Positions 33,370 to 44,300 of a stretch of 64,000 nucleotides of DNA are shown piece after piece. Source of the stretch: Drosophila persimilis. Lineage: Eukaryota > Arthropoda > Insecta > Diptera > Drosophilidae. The stretch's first letter is position 1, and every line of letters starts with the position of its first letter. The DNA lies in contig NW_020825294.1 of NCBI RefSeq assembly GCF_003286085.1, positions 3,906,001 to 3,970,000 of the forward strand, given 5' to 3'. The position numbers and the translations under genes are program-made. The notes beneath the pieces are model-generated. The model was given only the letters and a program-made list of their open reading frames with translations. It ran no database searches and was not told the DNA's origin.

Positions 33370-33626
33370 GCGATGTCTGAGAGAAATGATTATATGTAGA
33401 TGTAGTATGGGTGTTGGTGGACTGATAAGCCGGACCTATGCACATTATATTTAACTGGAGATAGCACTGGTCCAGGGATCAGATCAAAACTAAACAAATT
33501 GCTGGGGTAAAAGATCAATGCTCTTTAATATTAATGATGTACCCTTAAAGCTTTAGTATGTGTGTTATACTTAGCCTAGTACTAGGTTATGTTTTATGCG
33601 GTAGAACTGGAATCCAGATCTCTATT

Positions 33627-33948
33627 CTATCCACTCTTCCAATATCCACGGGCGTCCATGTTCACGACTTCATAAAGTTTAGATAATGGAGGATTATTAA
33701 TGGTTTGAAGCTCAGGCTCTGGCTCTGGCTCTGGCGGTGCCTCTGTTGTGGAACGGCAATGCTTGGGACGTTTTCTGCAATGCTTGTGATGGCTGGAACG
33801 CCTGTAATGGCTGCAATGATGGTGGTGATGAGATGCTTCATTTATGGCCACCAACACCAACAATAGAATCAAAATTTTCTGCAAGGAACATATCGTTTAC
33901 TCGTTAGAAATTTTTTTTGTCCGAGTTCTCACTCACCAGTATTTTCAT
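33627..33948 (-). CDS. secreted His/Cys-rich peptide with ARGYW tail (2 exons)
   Basis: Exons 33937-33948 (MKIL) and 33627-33878 join in phase 0 over a 58-bp intron; 87 residues. Exon 2 begins KILILLLVLVAINEAS, a signal peptide. The mature protein opens with HHHHHCSHYRRSSHHKHC, a His/Cys/Arg-rich block likely to bind metal, then a basic linker, a PEPEPEPE stretch, and the tail LYEVVNMDARGYWKSG. The tail resembles that of the 29015 gene. A C-terminal Gly after Ser could in principle be amidated, but no processing site is clear. TATAAAAG lies about 50 bp upstream. Confidence 0.8.
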
Positions 33949-33995
33949 GTTGATTGATATTTCAATAATGAAAGCCAATCGAGCAGAAAGACACG

Positions 33996-34003
33996 CTTTT
34001 ATA
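33996..34003 (-). promoter_or_regulatory. TATA box of the His/Cys-rich peptide gene
   Basis: TATAAAAG on the minus strand, 48-55 bp upstream of the start codon at 33948. Confidence 0.7.
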
Positions 34004-34375
34004 CACGGAATCAGAGCATTAAAATGCTATCGGCAGATCAGCATTTTATGGTTTATTCGGGGAACTTTTTGGCTTATTTCTCTGAATTCCACAGAGTTCC
34101 CAAAAGTCGTCTGTGCCGATCATATACAGACAAAATTTAATTGGCGATTAATCTTTACCTTTTTTTTTAGCGCACTTGATGCCCCATAATCTCGTCGTCA
34201 TGGTATCAGGGACTACCGCACTCATACTTTCAAGTATTTTCCACATCAGTTTCCATACTCTGCTCTCTTCTGTGTCATATTTTATTTTTTTAATTTATAT
34301 TTTTCACTAGAGGAGTCAAGACAAGTATTTGATTTTTTGAAATTACTTCATAGTTGTTCTGTTTTTAATTCATTC

Positions 34376-34530
34376 AGTTTTAGAACAATTTCGGAGTATT
34401 CAGAAACCAAGCAGAAATTTCAGCAGTTATGTACTTGCTTATCGGCTGAAAGTCCCAATGATATATGTTTTATAAAAAGATAAGATTGATTGGATTGTCC
34501 CATAATATCATTTTCAAGGGCGTAATAATA
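34376..34530. repeat. duplicated segment shared with 37915-38095
   Basis: Shared words in the same order: CAGAAACCAAG.AGAAATTTC, TGCTTATCGGCTGAAAG, CCAATGATATAT, GTTTTATAAAAAG and CCCATAATATC. In the other copy the block sits directly upstream of the minus-strand gene at 37180-37798. Confidence 0.75.
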
Positions 34531-34849
34531 CAAGCTTCGTCAGCTACTATATTATCTTCAGAAACCAAATAGTAATAATATACCCCTAGGCTCATTGTGA
34601 GTATTGGGTATACAAATTTATCAACGCGTATTCATGAGATCGTCTTCTAAACCTTGGGTTTTTGCAATTTTTACGAAAAAATTATATTTCTATTCGATTT
34701 TGCAAAAATTCTGGTCAGTTTTATGCTTTTTTAAACTATGAACTCGTAAGAAAAATTCCAAGAAACATTATCGTTGGTCACAAAGCTGATGCCGAAACCG
34801 AAATGAAATTAATGGTAAGCCTTGTTGACTCAAGACAGACTTTAATTGT

Positions 34850-36070
34850 TTATTAAAAAAATATTTAAAAATATGTTTCTGCAGCGGATTCTACGAGTTT
34901 GTGCCTTGATGGTGAACATTGGAACTTTGGAAGGACTTTAGCTACAGGCAATACTGCGTCGCAAGGCCCTTAAATGGGCAGTATGTTGCAAGAACATTCT
35001 ATGGTGGTCATAATTGAATAACTTGGCCTGTATTTGGATGATACCCATGGGTAGTAATATCTGAAATCTCTGAAGGATATCCCTGCGGAGGAACAACTAT
35101 TCCGAGATCACACCATTGCCTTTCTATTGCTTGCACACATATTTCCCTGTTTTCAATCTATATTTGCAACTCCTCCAAACCATATTCAAGAATCTATAGT
35201 TTAAGAGAGTATCTGGGATTCTGTCAAAGTAAGGCTTTCTTTTCGTATTTTGCATTCTCCAACTATGACAAAAGTCGGCCATGAAAAGCACGGCTACCTC
35301 ACAGATGGGCAATTGCCAATCTAGCTCCATTTAATTCAAAATTTCATGTCAGAGTCTGCTAAAACTTTTGTGTGGTATCGATTCCTAATACCTCACTGAG
35401 TATGGAAGTAATTGCCGCTTTGTGTTGCTCTCATATTTCTTGCAGCTTGTTAAAAAAGCTGAAGTGAACAAGTTTTGGCGCCTTTTTTGTGAAGCAAAAG
35501 TTTTTACAAGACGTAAAAACTCAAAGCTTAGCTCAAATTGATTGTGCTCTATCAATTTATACGCTTTTAGCTATTTGTTAAAAATGTGTATATGACGTGG
35601 AATTACATGTGTTCATTTAAAATAGTTGTGGAAATTGACCTTTGGAAAAACAGTTTAAAACAGTTATTTCCTTGTTTTGTTGAAGTTCATCTTGTGGGAC
35701 GTCTGCGATCTGGTTTCGATTGTTGTTTATAAACATTCTCAAAGGTATTCTCCCAAGGCGAATCATTTTTTGCTGTTTGGTACAACCAAAAGGTCGCTAT
35801 TCCGGCTGAGAATTATATATTTTGAATGTTTAATAATTATGATTATATGAACAAGACAAAGAGGGATATATGTAAGTATTCGTTCTGCAAAAATGGAAAA
35901 AATGTTTTAGAACATTGCCAATTTTCGAGAAGTATAATAAGCAGTGGTCAGAGGGCTATTGTCCAGTGGTCAAAAGATTTTGCAGATTTTTTATTAAAAA
36001 TCAAATTAAACAAAGCTAAATCTCTGGCTAACAAAGCATTGAAGGAATGACGCGTAAGCTTGAACAAAGG
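34850..36070 (+). pseudogene. decayed protein-coding region, family not recognised
   Basis: The plus strand shows several consecutive stretches with coding-like composition, interrupted many times and shifting between frames. The clearest lie at about 34930-35000, 35070-35330, 35630-35720 and 35780-36050. No conserved domain is recognised and there is no terminal repeat or poly-A that would identify it as a transposon. It may be an old unitary or duplicated host pseudogene. Confidence 0.4.
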
Positions 36071-37179
36071 TGGCGATAGATGAAGAGTTCAATTCGGATG
36101 AAGAGTTTGTCGCAGTGCTGGCAGTGTTCCTAAACGTCCTGAGGAGGCTTTGGCGATTTAAGTAGATGGGCGCTTCATATATATAGGCTTGTGGAGGAGA
36201 AAACTAACTCTTACAACGCAAATATTTTTCCAAGCTACGATTTATTGAGAACAGCAATAGTAAAGTGCTAGCCAAATGATATACAAGTCGGGGCATATTT
36301 GGCAAGATTTAATTGTGGCTGTTGCTGCCAGAAGATAGAAAAAGTAGAGATCCCTATAGACGAGAGAAGTACCAACAAGAATCATCTTCAATTAAGACAA
36401 TACTTTAGCTATTTGGCATTCGTGTATTACCATTTCCATTTTCATTTGCTACAAGTACCCAAATGGTAAATGTAAATCCCCCACGGAAATCCATTTATTT
36501 TAATATTTTATGCATTCATTTAATTCTTCAAAGCAAATCAAGACAGGGACAGCGTAGAGCGGACAAGACAACACAACACAACAAATCGCAAACATTAAAA
36601 ACTGTAAGCTTTTGCTGCTGGATGCCGGCTGCCGGCTGCCGGAAAATCCCCCGCAACAAAAGCTGCCGAGCAGCGTTTTTCCAGCGTTTTAAGTGGTAAT
36701 CGTTTTAATTAGTTCGCAGTCGCGTCTTGCCTCCGCCCCTTGGCATTGCCATCAAAAGATTTATGCAAACGCATCAGCTGCTAGGAAATTATTCGAGGGG
36801 ATAGCAGCTTATACAGTTTTCTCCACTAACATTATGACCGGGGATTTAGACAATCAAAACGGTTGAAGTTGCAGCAAGCAAACGGACGCTTCATCAATCT
36901 CCTTAAGCTTTGAGCAACCACACGACTGTTTCAGTAATACTTAAGCACTGCTTTTGGCTTAAATTAACTTCAAATTCGTTAGATGAGAAGTGATACAGAG
37001 ACTTAATTTCTTTAGGGATTCAAATGATGCAAATTGGTGAAAAAATTAATATTTTTCGGCTCAGTCTTAAGCTCTTGTTGTTTTTTATTGCAATTAATGC
37101 TTTACAAAAAAAAAAAAAACTTATCGAAACATTGCTGTACACTGCGAATTTCGAAAGTAGCCTTAAATCGAAAAATATA
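36071..37179. other. non-coding stretch
   Basis: About 1.1 kb without a supported gene. It includes a GCCGGCTGCCGG repeat near 36625 and A/T tracts. The right end is the 3' flank of the minus-strand gene at 37180. Confidence 0.45.
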
Positions 37180-37798
37180 CTATCTTAATGCCTTGAGACC
37201 GTTCGAAGTCCATTTGGCAGAGGGATCTTTGGCCGTGGCTTGGTACATTATTATGGAGCCATCCTCAAACTCTTTCATGGCGAAAAAACATTTCCCCGGT
37301 TCCATCCAGACACACTTTTCTTTAGAGTCGCTGTCCGTGGGGTACTGCAAGAAGGATTCCCCCCATCTGTAATCCCAATCGTCGGTGCGTTTGGATGACA
37401 CTTACCCACTTCTTGTATAGTTCCACCGGTTGATTTAGCTGCGTCCATCTTAGTGCCTTGAGATAAAATTTCAAAAATATATTTACGTTCTTTTTTATTT
37501 CCAAAGAGTATGACTTATTTAGCCTTGAGACGTCTTCGAGCTGGGTCCGGCAGCATTTCTGGTCCCTTGGATGGACCAGCGTCTGACATATTGCTTGAGC
37601 CTGGCGACGCATGTGCTCAAACTCCAGGTCCAACAGTTTGGCCAATTCGGTTTCGTTCAAATCATCCGGCTTCTTTTCCGACTTTTGTTCCCGCTTTTGT
37701 TTGCGCTTGTCTTCGCGCTTGTCTTCGCGCTTGTCCTCGCGCTTGTCCTCGCGCTTGTCTTCGCGCCTCTCCGACTGGCGTCCCAGGCAACAATCCAT
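37180..37798 (-). CDS. REDK-repeat basic protein, family not recognised (2 exons)
   Basis: Exons 37406-37798 and 37180-37344 join in phase 0 across a 61-bp intron (GTAAGT to TTCTTGCAG); 185 residues. The N-terminus MDCCLGRQSERR is followed by five tandem REDK units, then a Lys/Glu-rich stretch. The remainder looks globular, with a conserved-looking Cys pair (DQKCCRT), helices (EIKKNVNIFLKFYLKALRW) and a C-terminal beta-rich part (KCVWMEPGKCFFAMKEFEDG). There is no signal peptide or membrane span. A shorter acceptor (39-bp intron) is out of frame. The promoter region is a duplicated block also present at 34376. Function unknown. Confidence 0.75.
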
Positions 37799-37914
37799 TT
37801 TAGAAGGAGTATAAATAGGAAACGAAAATTTTGTATTTCTTAAAATTTGCTTAATTGCTGAGAATTTTGATCGACTAATTTTGAATTTCTGTTAGTTTCG
37901 AGTATATGGGAATT

Positions 37915-38095
37915 TTGAAACAGAGTTTACTACAGTTTTACAAAAATTTCTGAGTACTCAGAAACCAAGAAGAAATTTCGAGAAATATGTAATTGCTTAT
38001 CGGCTGAAAGATCCAATGATATATAGCCTTTATGTTTTATAAAAAGTATAGTATATTGGACGCTCCCATAATATCTTTTTCAAACATAAAGTGGA
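37915..38095. repeat. duplicated segment shared with 34376-34530
   Basis: The partner of the block at 34376, here 110-300 bp upstream of the REDK-repeat gene. Its TATAAAAAG word is conserved in both copies but lies too far upstream to be that gene's obvious core promoter. Confidence 0.75.
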
Positions 38096-38237
38096 ATATA
38101 TTTTATAAAAAATTCTCCCAAACGGTTGGACCGATTCGTCGTGTCTATTGCGAGCAGCCATACCAAAGGACATATCAAATATATTGTATAATTAACATAA
38201 ACCATATGATCATATATATTGACTAAGAAAATTAGTG

Positions 38238-38262
38238 GCGCTGCAAACAACGTTCCCCCTCG
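38238..38262. mobile_element. short DINE-1-like end fragment
   Basis: GCAAACAACGTTCCCCCTCG matches the terminal phrase of the Helitron-type remnants in the polycystin-like introns (49654-49661 and 63330-63346). Only the end is recognisable. Confidence 0.4.
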
Positions 38263-38651
38263 TTTAGTAATGTGATTTTTATGTGACAAAACTATCTAAA
38301 ACCAACGATAGTTCAGGGCTGGCATAGATAGCGCCGCGACAGGGACATACCAAATGCTACGATGATTTTCCACCTTTAGTATTTAGATGCCGTTCTCATA
38401 TATTTTGTATATGAAGATGATAATCAGCTGTGATCGTAAACCACAATTGAATATATTTGCTTTGTTAGGTTTTATTCTAAGCTAGAATCCTAGTTTCACA
38501 AAACCCTATATCATTTCATAAAGACCGAAAAATAATCCATATTAACTTCACTATCACAATAAATTTCAAGTGTTTTGTGCAATGGAAACTCAGAAAAATC
38601 ATTAAAAAAAAAAGAAAACAGCAATAGCCATTAAATGTCAGGAGGTTGGCT

Positions 38652-39977
38652 TCAATCTAAAGGCTCCTGATTAATTTCATCCACTTGGGTCTCATCTGTA
38701 GTTGCGCCTATCAGATGAATGAACTGCTTTATGGCCGAGCTATTACAATCATTCGTCTGAGAAGCCATAAAGGCCTGGGTCCAGGGTATGGCCATCAATG
38801 ACATGACCTTGGATATCTTCGGCTCTAGATCCTTTTCAGTTTTCAGGCGAGTCAGATCATTTTCAGCTACCATGGGCTCTAGAACCTTTCCAGTTTTCAG
38901 GGGCTCCTCTGTCTCGGATTGATTCGGCTCGATGGTTTCGATTGACTCTGTTTCGGACAGCTTCAATTCCAATGTATCGTCAATTGGCTCTATCTCCGGC
39001 AGCTCCAAATGCTTATCACACATCATCGAGAGGAGTATCTGTTCGGTAAAGAGTGCCTGTTTCTCCCGGGTCTTGCTAGCTTTTGAAGAGATCTTCCATT
39101 GCTTTTGCTGGCCAGCCATCCATTTAGTTAGTAGACAACGATCTGCCTTAGGGCGGCGTTCTTTTTTCGGTTTCTCTGGGTGTGGAACCACCGGAGTGAT
39201 TGGAGTGCTTGGAGGCGAACTGGTTCTTCCAGTAGGGTTCAAAGCTGATGCACTACTCCCCGTCATGTTGGCAATTTCTTCGTCGGAATAAAGACTGCGT
39301 AGATTATTCAATAAGTCGTTGCTTATTTGCACATTGGACAGATCGAGAAATGTATCATCAGTAGCGAATTGTCCGGTATTAACCAATTGCGCGTAGGCAG
39401 CATCCTCTTGCTGTTGCTGTTGCTGCTGCTGCAGCAGACGCGTGTAATTCCGTCGTCGTAATCGTCTCGAGCTAGTGGCAGCCTCTGGCGGTAGTGCGGG
39501 CAGCGGTGGTGTATTCGGCTCCAGGAAATTCGCATAGTCAATGTGATTGGTCAGTAGATGACGTGATAGATTCTGCATTGTTCTCAGATTAGCTGCCGGC
39601 GCGCAGGCACACATGGGGCACACCACATAGCTATCGTCCTCGCTGTGCAGTCCGTACACATGCTGGATGAGGCCCTTGGCCGTATAGCCCATTACCTTGC
39701 AATACGGACAGGTGTAGCAGTTGGACATGTGCAATTGTTCCACGGCATCGCTGTCACTCGCTAGCTCTGGAACTGACTGCGGTTCCAGCAGTATCAGCTG
39801 CATGGGATGATCCATCAGATGGTGCTCGGTCTGGACACATTGATCGTAGCAGTCCCCGCACAGATCGTAGTTGCGGCAACGCAGGCAGCGGTATCTGCGG
39901 CCAGGAAACTCGTGTCGCTGACACCCATCGCATAGGACATGTCGATGGCCCATTGTGGCCATATCGCCTTGTGGCAT
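38652..39977 (-). CDS. KCMF1-like ZZ zinc-finger protein (intronless)
   Basis: From the ATG at 39977 the frame gives 441 residues; the frame is open 21 codons further upstream but without another ATG. Residues 16-57 form a ZZ finger (CDGCQRHEFPGRRYRC, LRCRNYDLCGDC, then His residues). Residues about 90-150 form a Di19/C2H2-type pair (CPYCKVMGYTAKGLIQHVYG, then CPMCACA..LSRHLLTNH). This order is that of KCMF1, a RING-like E3 ligase in proteasomal and lysosomal protein turnover. The rest is less conserved: a Gln run, a Pro/Ser/Thr-rich linker, a basic segment (KPKKERRPKADR) and a Glu-rich C-terminus with repeated LEP and ETE motifs. The lack of introns suggests a retrogene; Drosophila has KCMF1 paralogs with testis-biased expression. 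Confidence 0.85.
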   Translation of the reverse strand: MPQGDMATMGHRHVLCDGCQRHEFPGRRYRCLRCRNYDLCGDCYDQCVQTEHHLMDHPMQLILLEPQSVPELASDSDAVEQLHMSNCYTCPYCKVMGYTAKGLIQHVYGLHSEDDSYVVCPMCACAPAANLRTMQNLSRHLLTNHIDYANFLEPNTPPLPALPPEAATSSRRLRRRNYTRLLQQQQQQQQEDAAYAQLVNTGQFATDDTFLDLSNVQISNDLLNNLRSLYSDEEIANMTGSSASALNPTGRTSSPPSTPITPVVPHPEKPKKERRPKADRCLLTKWMAGQQKQWKISSKASKTREKQALFTEQILLSMMCDKHLELPEIEPIDDTLELKLSETESIETIEPNQSETEEPLKTGKVLEPMVAENDLTRLKTEKDLEPKISKVMSLMAIPWTQAFMASQTNDCNSSAIKQFIHLIGATTDETQVDEINQEPLD

Positions 39978-40599
39978 TGTACGTACAGCAATCACCAGAT
40001 CTTGGGGCTTCAATATGTCCAGTATTTTGAATTGCAGCAATGATGTGGGCTAAAGCATTAAATAATTATCGAAATACTAGGCAATATGGTTTTGAATTTC
40101 TATAGAAACGGTAACGAGCGACTGACATTAAATGTAGGGCTACTAGAGAAATGAAATTTATGATACACAAAAATTACTCTCTCATAAAGTAGATTTAAAT
40201 TTAAAAGTAACCTTGCATTACTCAATGATCGCACCAGAACTGTCTCTCTTTCTCTTTCGCACTTTCTTTCTCTTTACCTCTAGCTGTTTTCTAGTGAGAA
40301 AATCTATCCCCTGCACATACATACAAACGTGAATTTTGTCCGTGTTCCCACTGGAAATTTAATTACTTAAATACATAGAGTTATCCTTTCAAGTAAATTA
40401 AAAATTGAATGTATAAATTTCATTTCCAGCTTTTTGTTCAAATATCATTAATTTCGTGGCTTAATTTATTTAGAAGAGCGTTAATTGAACATTTTTATAT
40501 ACCTATATTTGGTGCAATTAAACCTGATGTTTGCCGTGTGAATGTGGCTTAACCCTTTGCTGCCAGGAGACATTTGAGAACAAATATTCCAATCACTAA

Positions 40600-40745
40600 G
40601 AAGATCCAGCATGTTCGAGCCAACATTCCATTGAGGTGTTTGGCGGTTCGATGTGTTCAAACGATCAAACCCCCGAGTGATTCGAACTTCGAACATGTTC
40701 GTTGCGAACTTCGAACACGTTCGTTTCGAACCTACGCCAAGCCTA
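40600..40745. repeat. GTTCGA-rich dispersed repeat
   Basis: Contains GCATGTTCGAGCC, GGCGGTTCGATGTGTT and then repeated TTCGAACATGTTCG words; related to the copies at 19528 and 31035. Confidence 0.6.
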
Positions 40746-43700
40746 CGCAAGACCTACGATTCTGCGAATTCCGAGCTTCACTCAAAAACTGATCTTGTTT
40801 TGCTTCTGCAACTATCGCTTGAATTCCATGGAAATGTGCATATGAACTCCAATTAAATTTTGCCCGTGCCACTAATGGGTTAAGAACCATCGTATGCTCT
40901 CATTTTATGGCTCTCTCTCCCTCTGTTTGCCTTGTGGTCGTCTGACTGTTGTTCCCGTTGCCAACTCTCTCTCACTCTTGCGCTTTCCTTTCCCCTTGAC
41001 TCCCTGCCTGTGCCTCTTGTTCTCTTTCAATTTCCCTTCCGTGCCGCTCTCGTTGCACGGCAATTGTAATGCCCGTCTTCCGGTTTCCTGCACCTCGCCT
41101 GGTGTACCCTTTCCGGCCATCGTTTCTGGCCAACTATTCCGAGATATGGTAAGACTAGAGCGGCTCCTCTGCTCACATTTTCTGCATTGGTGTTGGTAAT
41201 TATTTTATGGAGTGTTGCAGACGGGAGCCGTTAGCTCCTCCTCCTCCTCCCACACTCTGTGTGTGTGTGTGTGTGGGGGGAAACTTATGTTTACCAAGTG
41301 CGAAAGTGGAAACGTGCTGCAAACATGAAGTTCTTGTGCACCCACTGCCATACCCCAATCTCTGTGCCCCTCCTGCAGCTCCTGCATGTTGTACGCTTTA
41401 TAATAGGATTTGAATACAATGGCATTGTAATGAAATGTGCAGCAAACGATGGGCTGCAAGTCGAGTTTTGTGGTTGCCTCTCTGGGAAGATGCTTCTGCT
41501 TCCTTCTGTGTCCATTGGCCAGAGTACAAGCCAAACAGCTGTTCCGCTTTTGTCTGCCCGTTTTGGCCGTGTAATTCCAGTTGGTAATTAAAAGTAAAGC
41601 AAAAGGCAAACAGCAGCAAAAGCAGCACACATTAAATGACCATTTTACACGTGCATGTACATATATGGCACTTCCCTCGTATCCTCCGCCGTCTTCCAAG
41701 TGCCTTAACATTGGTTTTTATTCGAAAGCAGGGGGAAAGAAATGAACACTTTGGGCTGGCTCCTAAAGTTCCCATAATTGCATTAACCCCATTAATTAGG
41801 TGTACTAAAATATTTTCCTTCCTGCTGTGCAGGAGCTAGAGTGTGCCTTTAATCAATCAACGCCTGTCGGACCTTTTGTTGATTAATTTCTCAATTAAAA
41901 GTAATTGAAATTTTATTTTCATTAACCTTTCGCGGCCAATCCAATCCTCTTTCCTTTGTGCTAATTAATAGAGAGCAGGCTTTTGGGAAAAATCTGAGTT
42001 CTTCCCCGCAAGCGATTTGCCCACGAAAATTCCAGGGGGAGTGCCATTGCTCATTAACCCATTGAGGGGTTGACTACCTAATTGCGCTACCATTTTCCAT
42101 TTTCCCCCATTTCCTGTCAATGAAAATTCGTTCCATTTTCGTTTTTATTTATGTTAATTTTCTTTTCTTTTTTTTTCTATATAGAGCTGAGGGGTTACGC
42201 TCAATTGCTTTTGTAATCAATCAAAGTCAAAAGCATTGGAGAAAGATATAGAAGAGCATCTGAAAGGGGATGGGGGGTGGGGTGAATGCTGGCAACCCGT
42301 TTTTACCAAAACGGAAACTGTATTGTCATGTGTGTGCTCTAGATGCTGCTGCCGATGCTCTTTGTTCGTATTTCGTGTTGGTGTTTGACGTGACACTTGA
42401 GCGACACTTGAAGCCCGATAATTGATATTGTGTGCCTGAGGCGCTGGAGATGTTGAGAGGGTGGCTAGGTGGCTGGTGTCGGATGCCCCCGTAATTGCCG
42501 CTGACACATTTTGGCGGTTTAGTTGCGGGTTGCCGGGAAGCGGGGGGAGGCCAAAGTCATTGATAAATCTAAAAGGGTTTACTCCCTATCAATCACTTAT
42601 ACGAGTAGTGGCTTGAAATCAACTAAGTTTTGCTGAAAACTATAGTAAAGATCTAAAAGAAATGAAAGAAGAGTAAAACGGAAACACTGCACTAAAAGAA
42701 AAGTTTTAAAGCTTCCAATCGCTCGCGAATGATGCTAGACTCAAGGACCCTCAAGCGAATGAAGAACGTAGAATGAAGAAGAAAACAACTCTAAGAATAC
42801 ATCAAAATTACATGTCGTGTGCATGATTGATGCTCATCACAGCGAAAGATAAAAAAAAGAAAATGACTGAAAAGGGCAACAACAAAATACATGTCGTGTG
42901 CATGACGATAATGATTGCTTCTCTATCTACCCATAGAATCCATAACACAATTTTTATTCCTAATATAAACATTGCCTTTCAACTATAACCTAACTTTCCC
43001 ATACTTAAAGTTCTTTAATCAAATAATTTGATCAATATGTAGTATGTATTTTGAACACACACACTTAGTGTCAACTGCAGTATCCAGGGAGTTAGCACAT
43101 GGCTCCTCCATGTCGCCGGTACCTCTGGGGAACCACACTCAAATGTCAGGCAGAGATAATTGTTAACCATTAAGTGGCACCGCAAATCAAGTGCAGCAAT
43201 TGGACTTGCAACTGGACTGCAATTCATTTGCGGCATGGATCATTAAAGGGCGCAGGGTCAGAAGTTTGGGCCAAAGACAAACCGCACGCAAAGTTGCCAG
43301 CATGGCCAAAACAGACGTCACCTCGGAGGCCCACAACCAAAAGCCCCCAGAACCCAAGCAGAAGGCAACAGCAGTCGCCCAACCCCCCCCACAACTGAAA
43401 GTTGGAGGCGAGTACAAAGAGTTTCCCCATCAAGTGATGGATGGAATGGAAATTGAATGGGGAAAAAGGATTGCAGAACGGTTTTACGCTGCTTTTCAGA
43501 ACCATTAAGCATTCAATGATAATAATACTGATGATGATGATGGCATTAGAGTGCTTTGAACTTTTGAACTTTGATAACGATAAAGATGCTGATGCTGATG
43601 GTGTGTGTCGGAAACTATTTCTCAGTTTGGAATATTTAATGTACACCAGAATTCTATCTGTCATTAGTGTCAGTGAGAAATTATGGTACATCCCGCGCGC

Positions 43701-44218
43701 GTCAAATCCTTTTAATGTCACTCCTCTACAGCCTTCAGCCTTCAGCCTTCATCTCAACCCTTCTCAATCACGAAATGAAAGTATTAAGTCGATTCAGTTA
43801 ATAAAATGTCAGGCCAGAGGAAAAACAGAGACTGAAACACTGACATCTATTAAACAACAGGGCATTAATATTCATTTATCTATCCATAATATAAGTAAAA
43901 CTTAATAATGATACTCGTTTTCGGAGGGGACTATGACATTTTAATTAAAGCGAAAACCAAAAACCGCAGACAGAGTGAGTGCCATAAAAAATAGCACAAA
44001 ATAAAGGACCGCCGCCTTCAAATTCCTCTTCAAATTATTAACATCACAGGCAGTCCACAAAGAGGACAACAAAAAGTACAAAAGAGCAAAAGTAAAGAAA
44101 GCAAAAGTTTTGGGTGACACTACCGACGCACTTTTATGGGGAAAGTCTCAACCTGTGACACCCCCACGTTGTTATCCTTGTCTTAAGTGAGAGATACTAT
44201 CTTCTCTGTATCTCTGTA

Positions 44219-44300
44219 CTAGAGATGGTAAAAAGAAAACTACTGAAAGAGCTTGACTTATCCAAAGAGTACTTTTTAGTCCAACGGTTACCATCTCTAG
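44219..44300. repeat. 13-bp perfect inverted repeat (CTAGAGATGGTAA)
   Basis: CTAGAGATGGTAA at 44219-44231 and its exact reverse complement at 44288-44300, separated by 56 bases. The arms contain the CATCTCTA word, which is close to a known Drosophila promoter motif of the CAKCNCTR type. Confidence 0.75.

Noticed and set aside
37367-37405. 39-bp intron in the REDK-repeat gene
   Set aside because: Too short for a fly intron and out of frame; the 61-bp intron to TTCTTGCAG keeps the frame.
37510-37843. Plus-strand frames across the REDK repeats
   Set aside because: Antisense of the two-exon minus-strand gene.
41205-41711. 168-codon minus-strand frame
   Set aside because: Overlaps TG repeats and shows no domain; opposing frames are similar in length.
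43191-43508. 105-codon plus-strand frame (MAKTDVTSEAHNQ from an internal ATG)
   Set aside because: Composition is plausible but there is no domain, promoter or splice evidence, and an antisense frame of similar length overlaps it.
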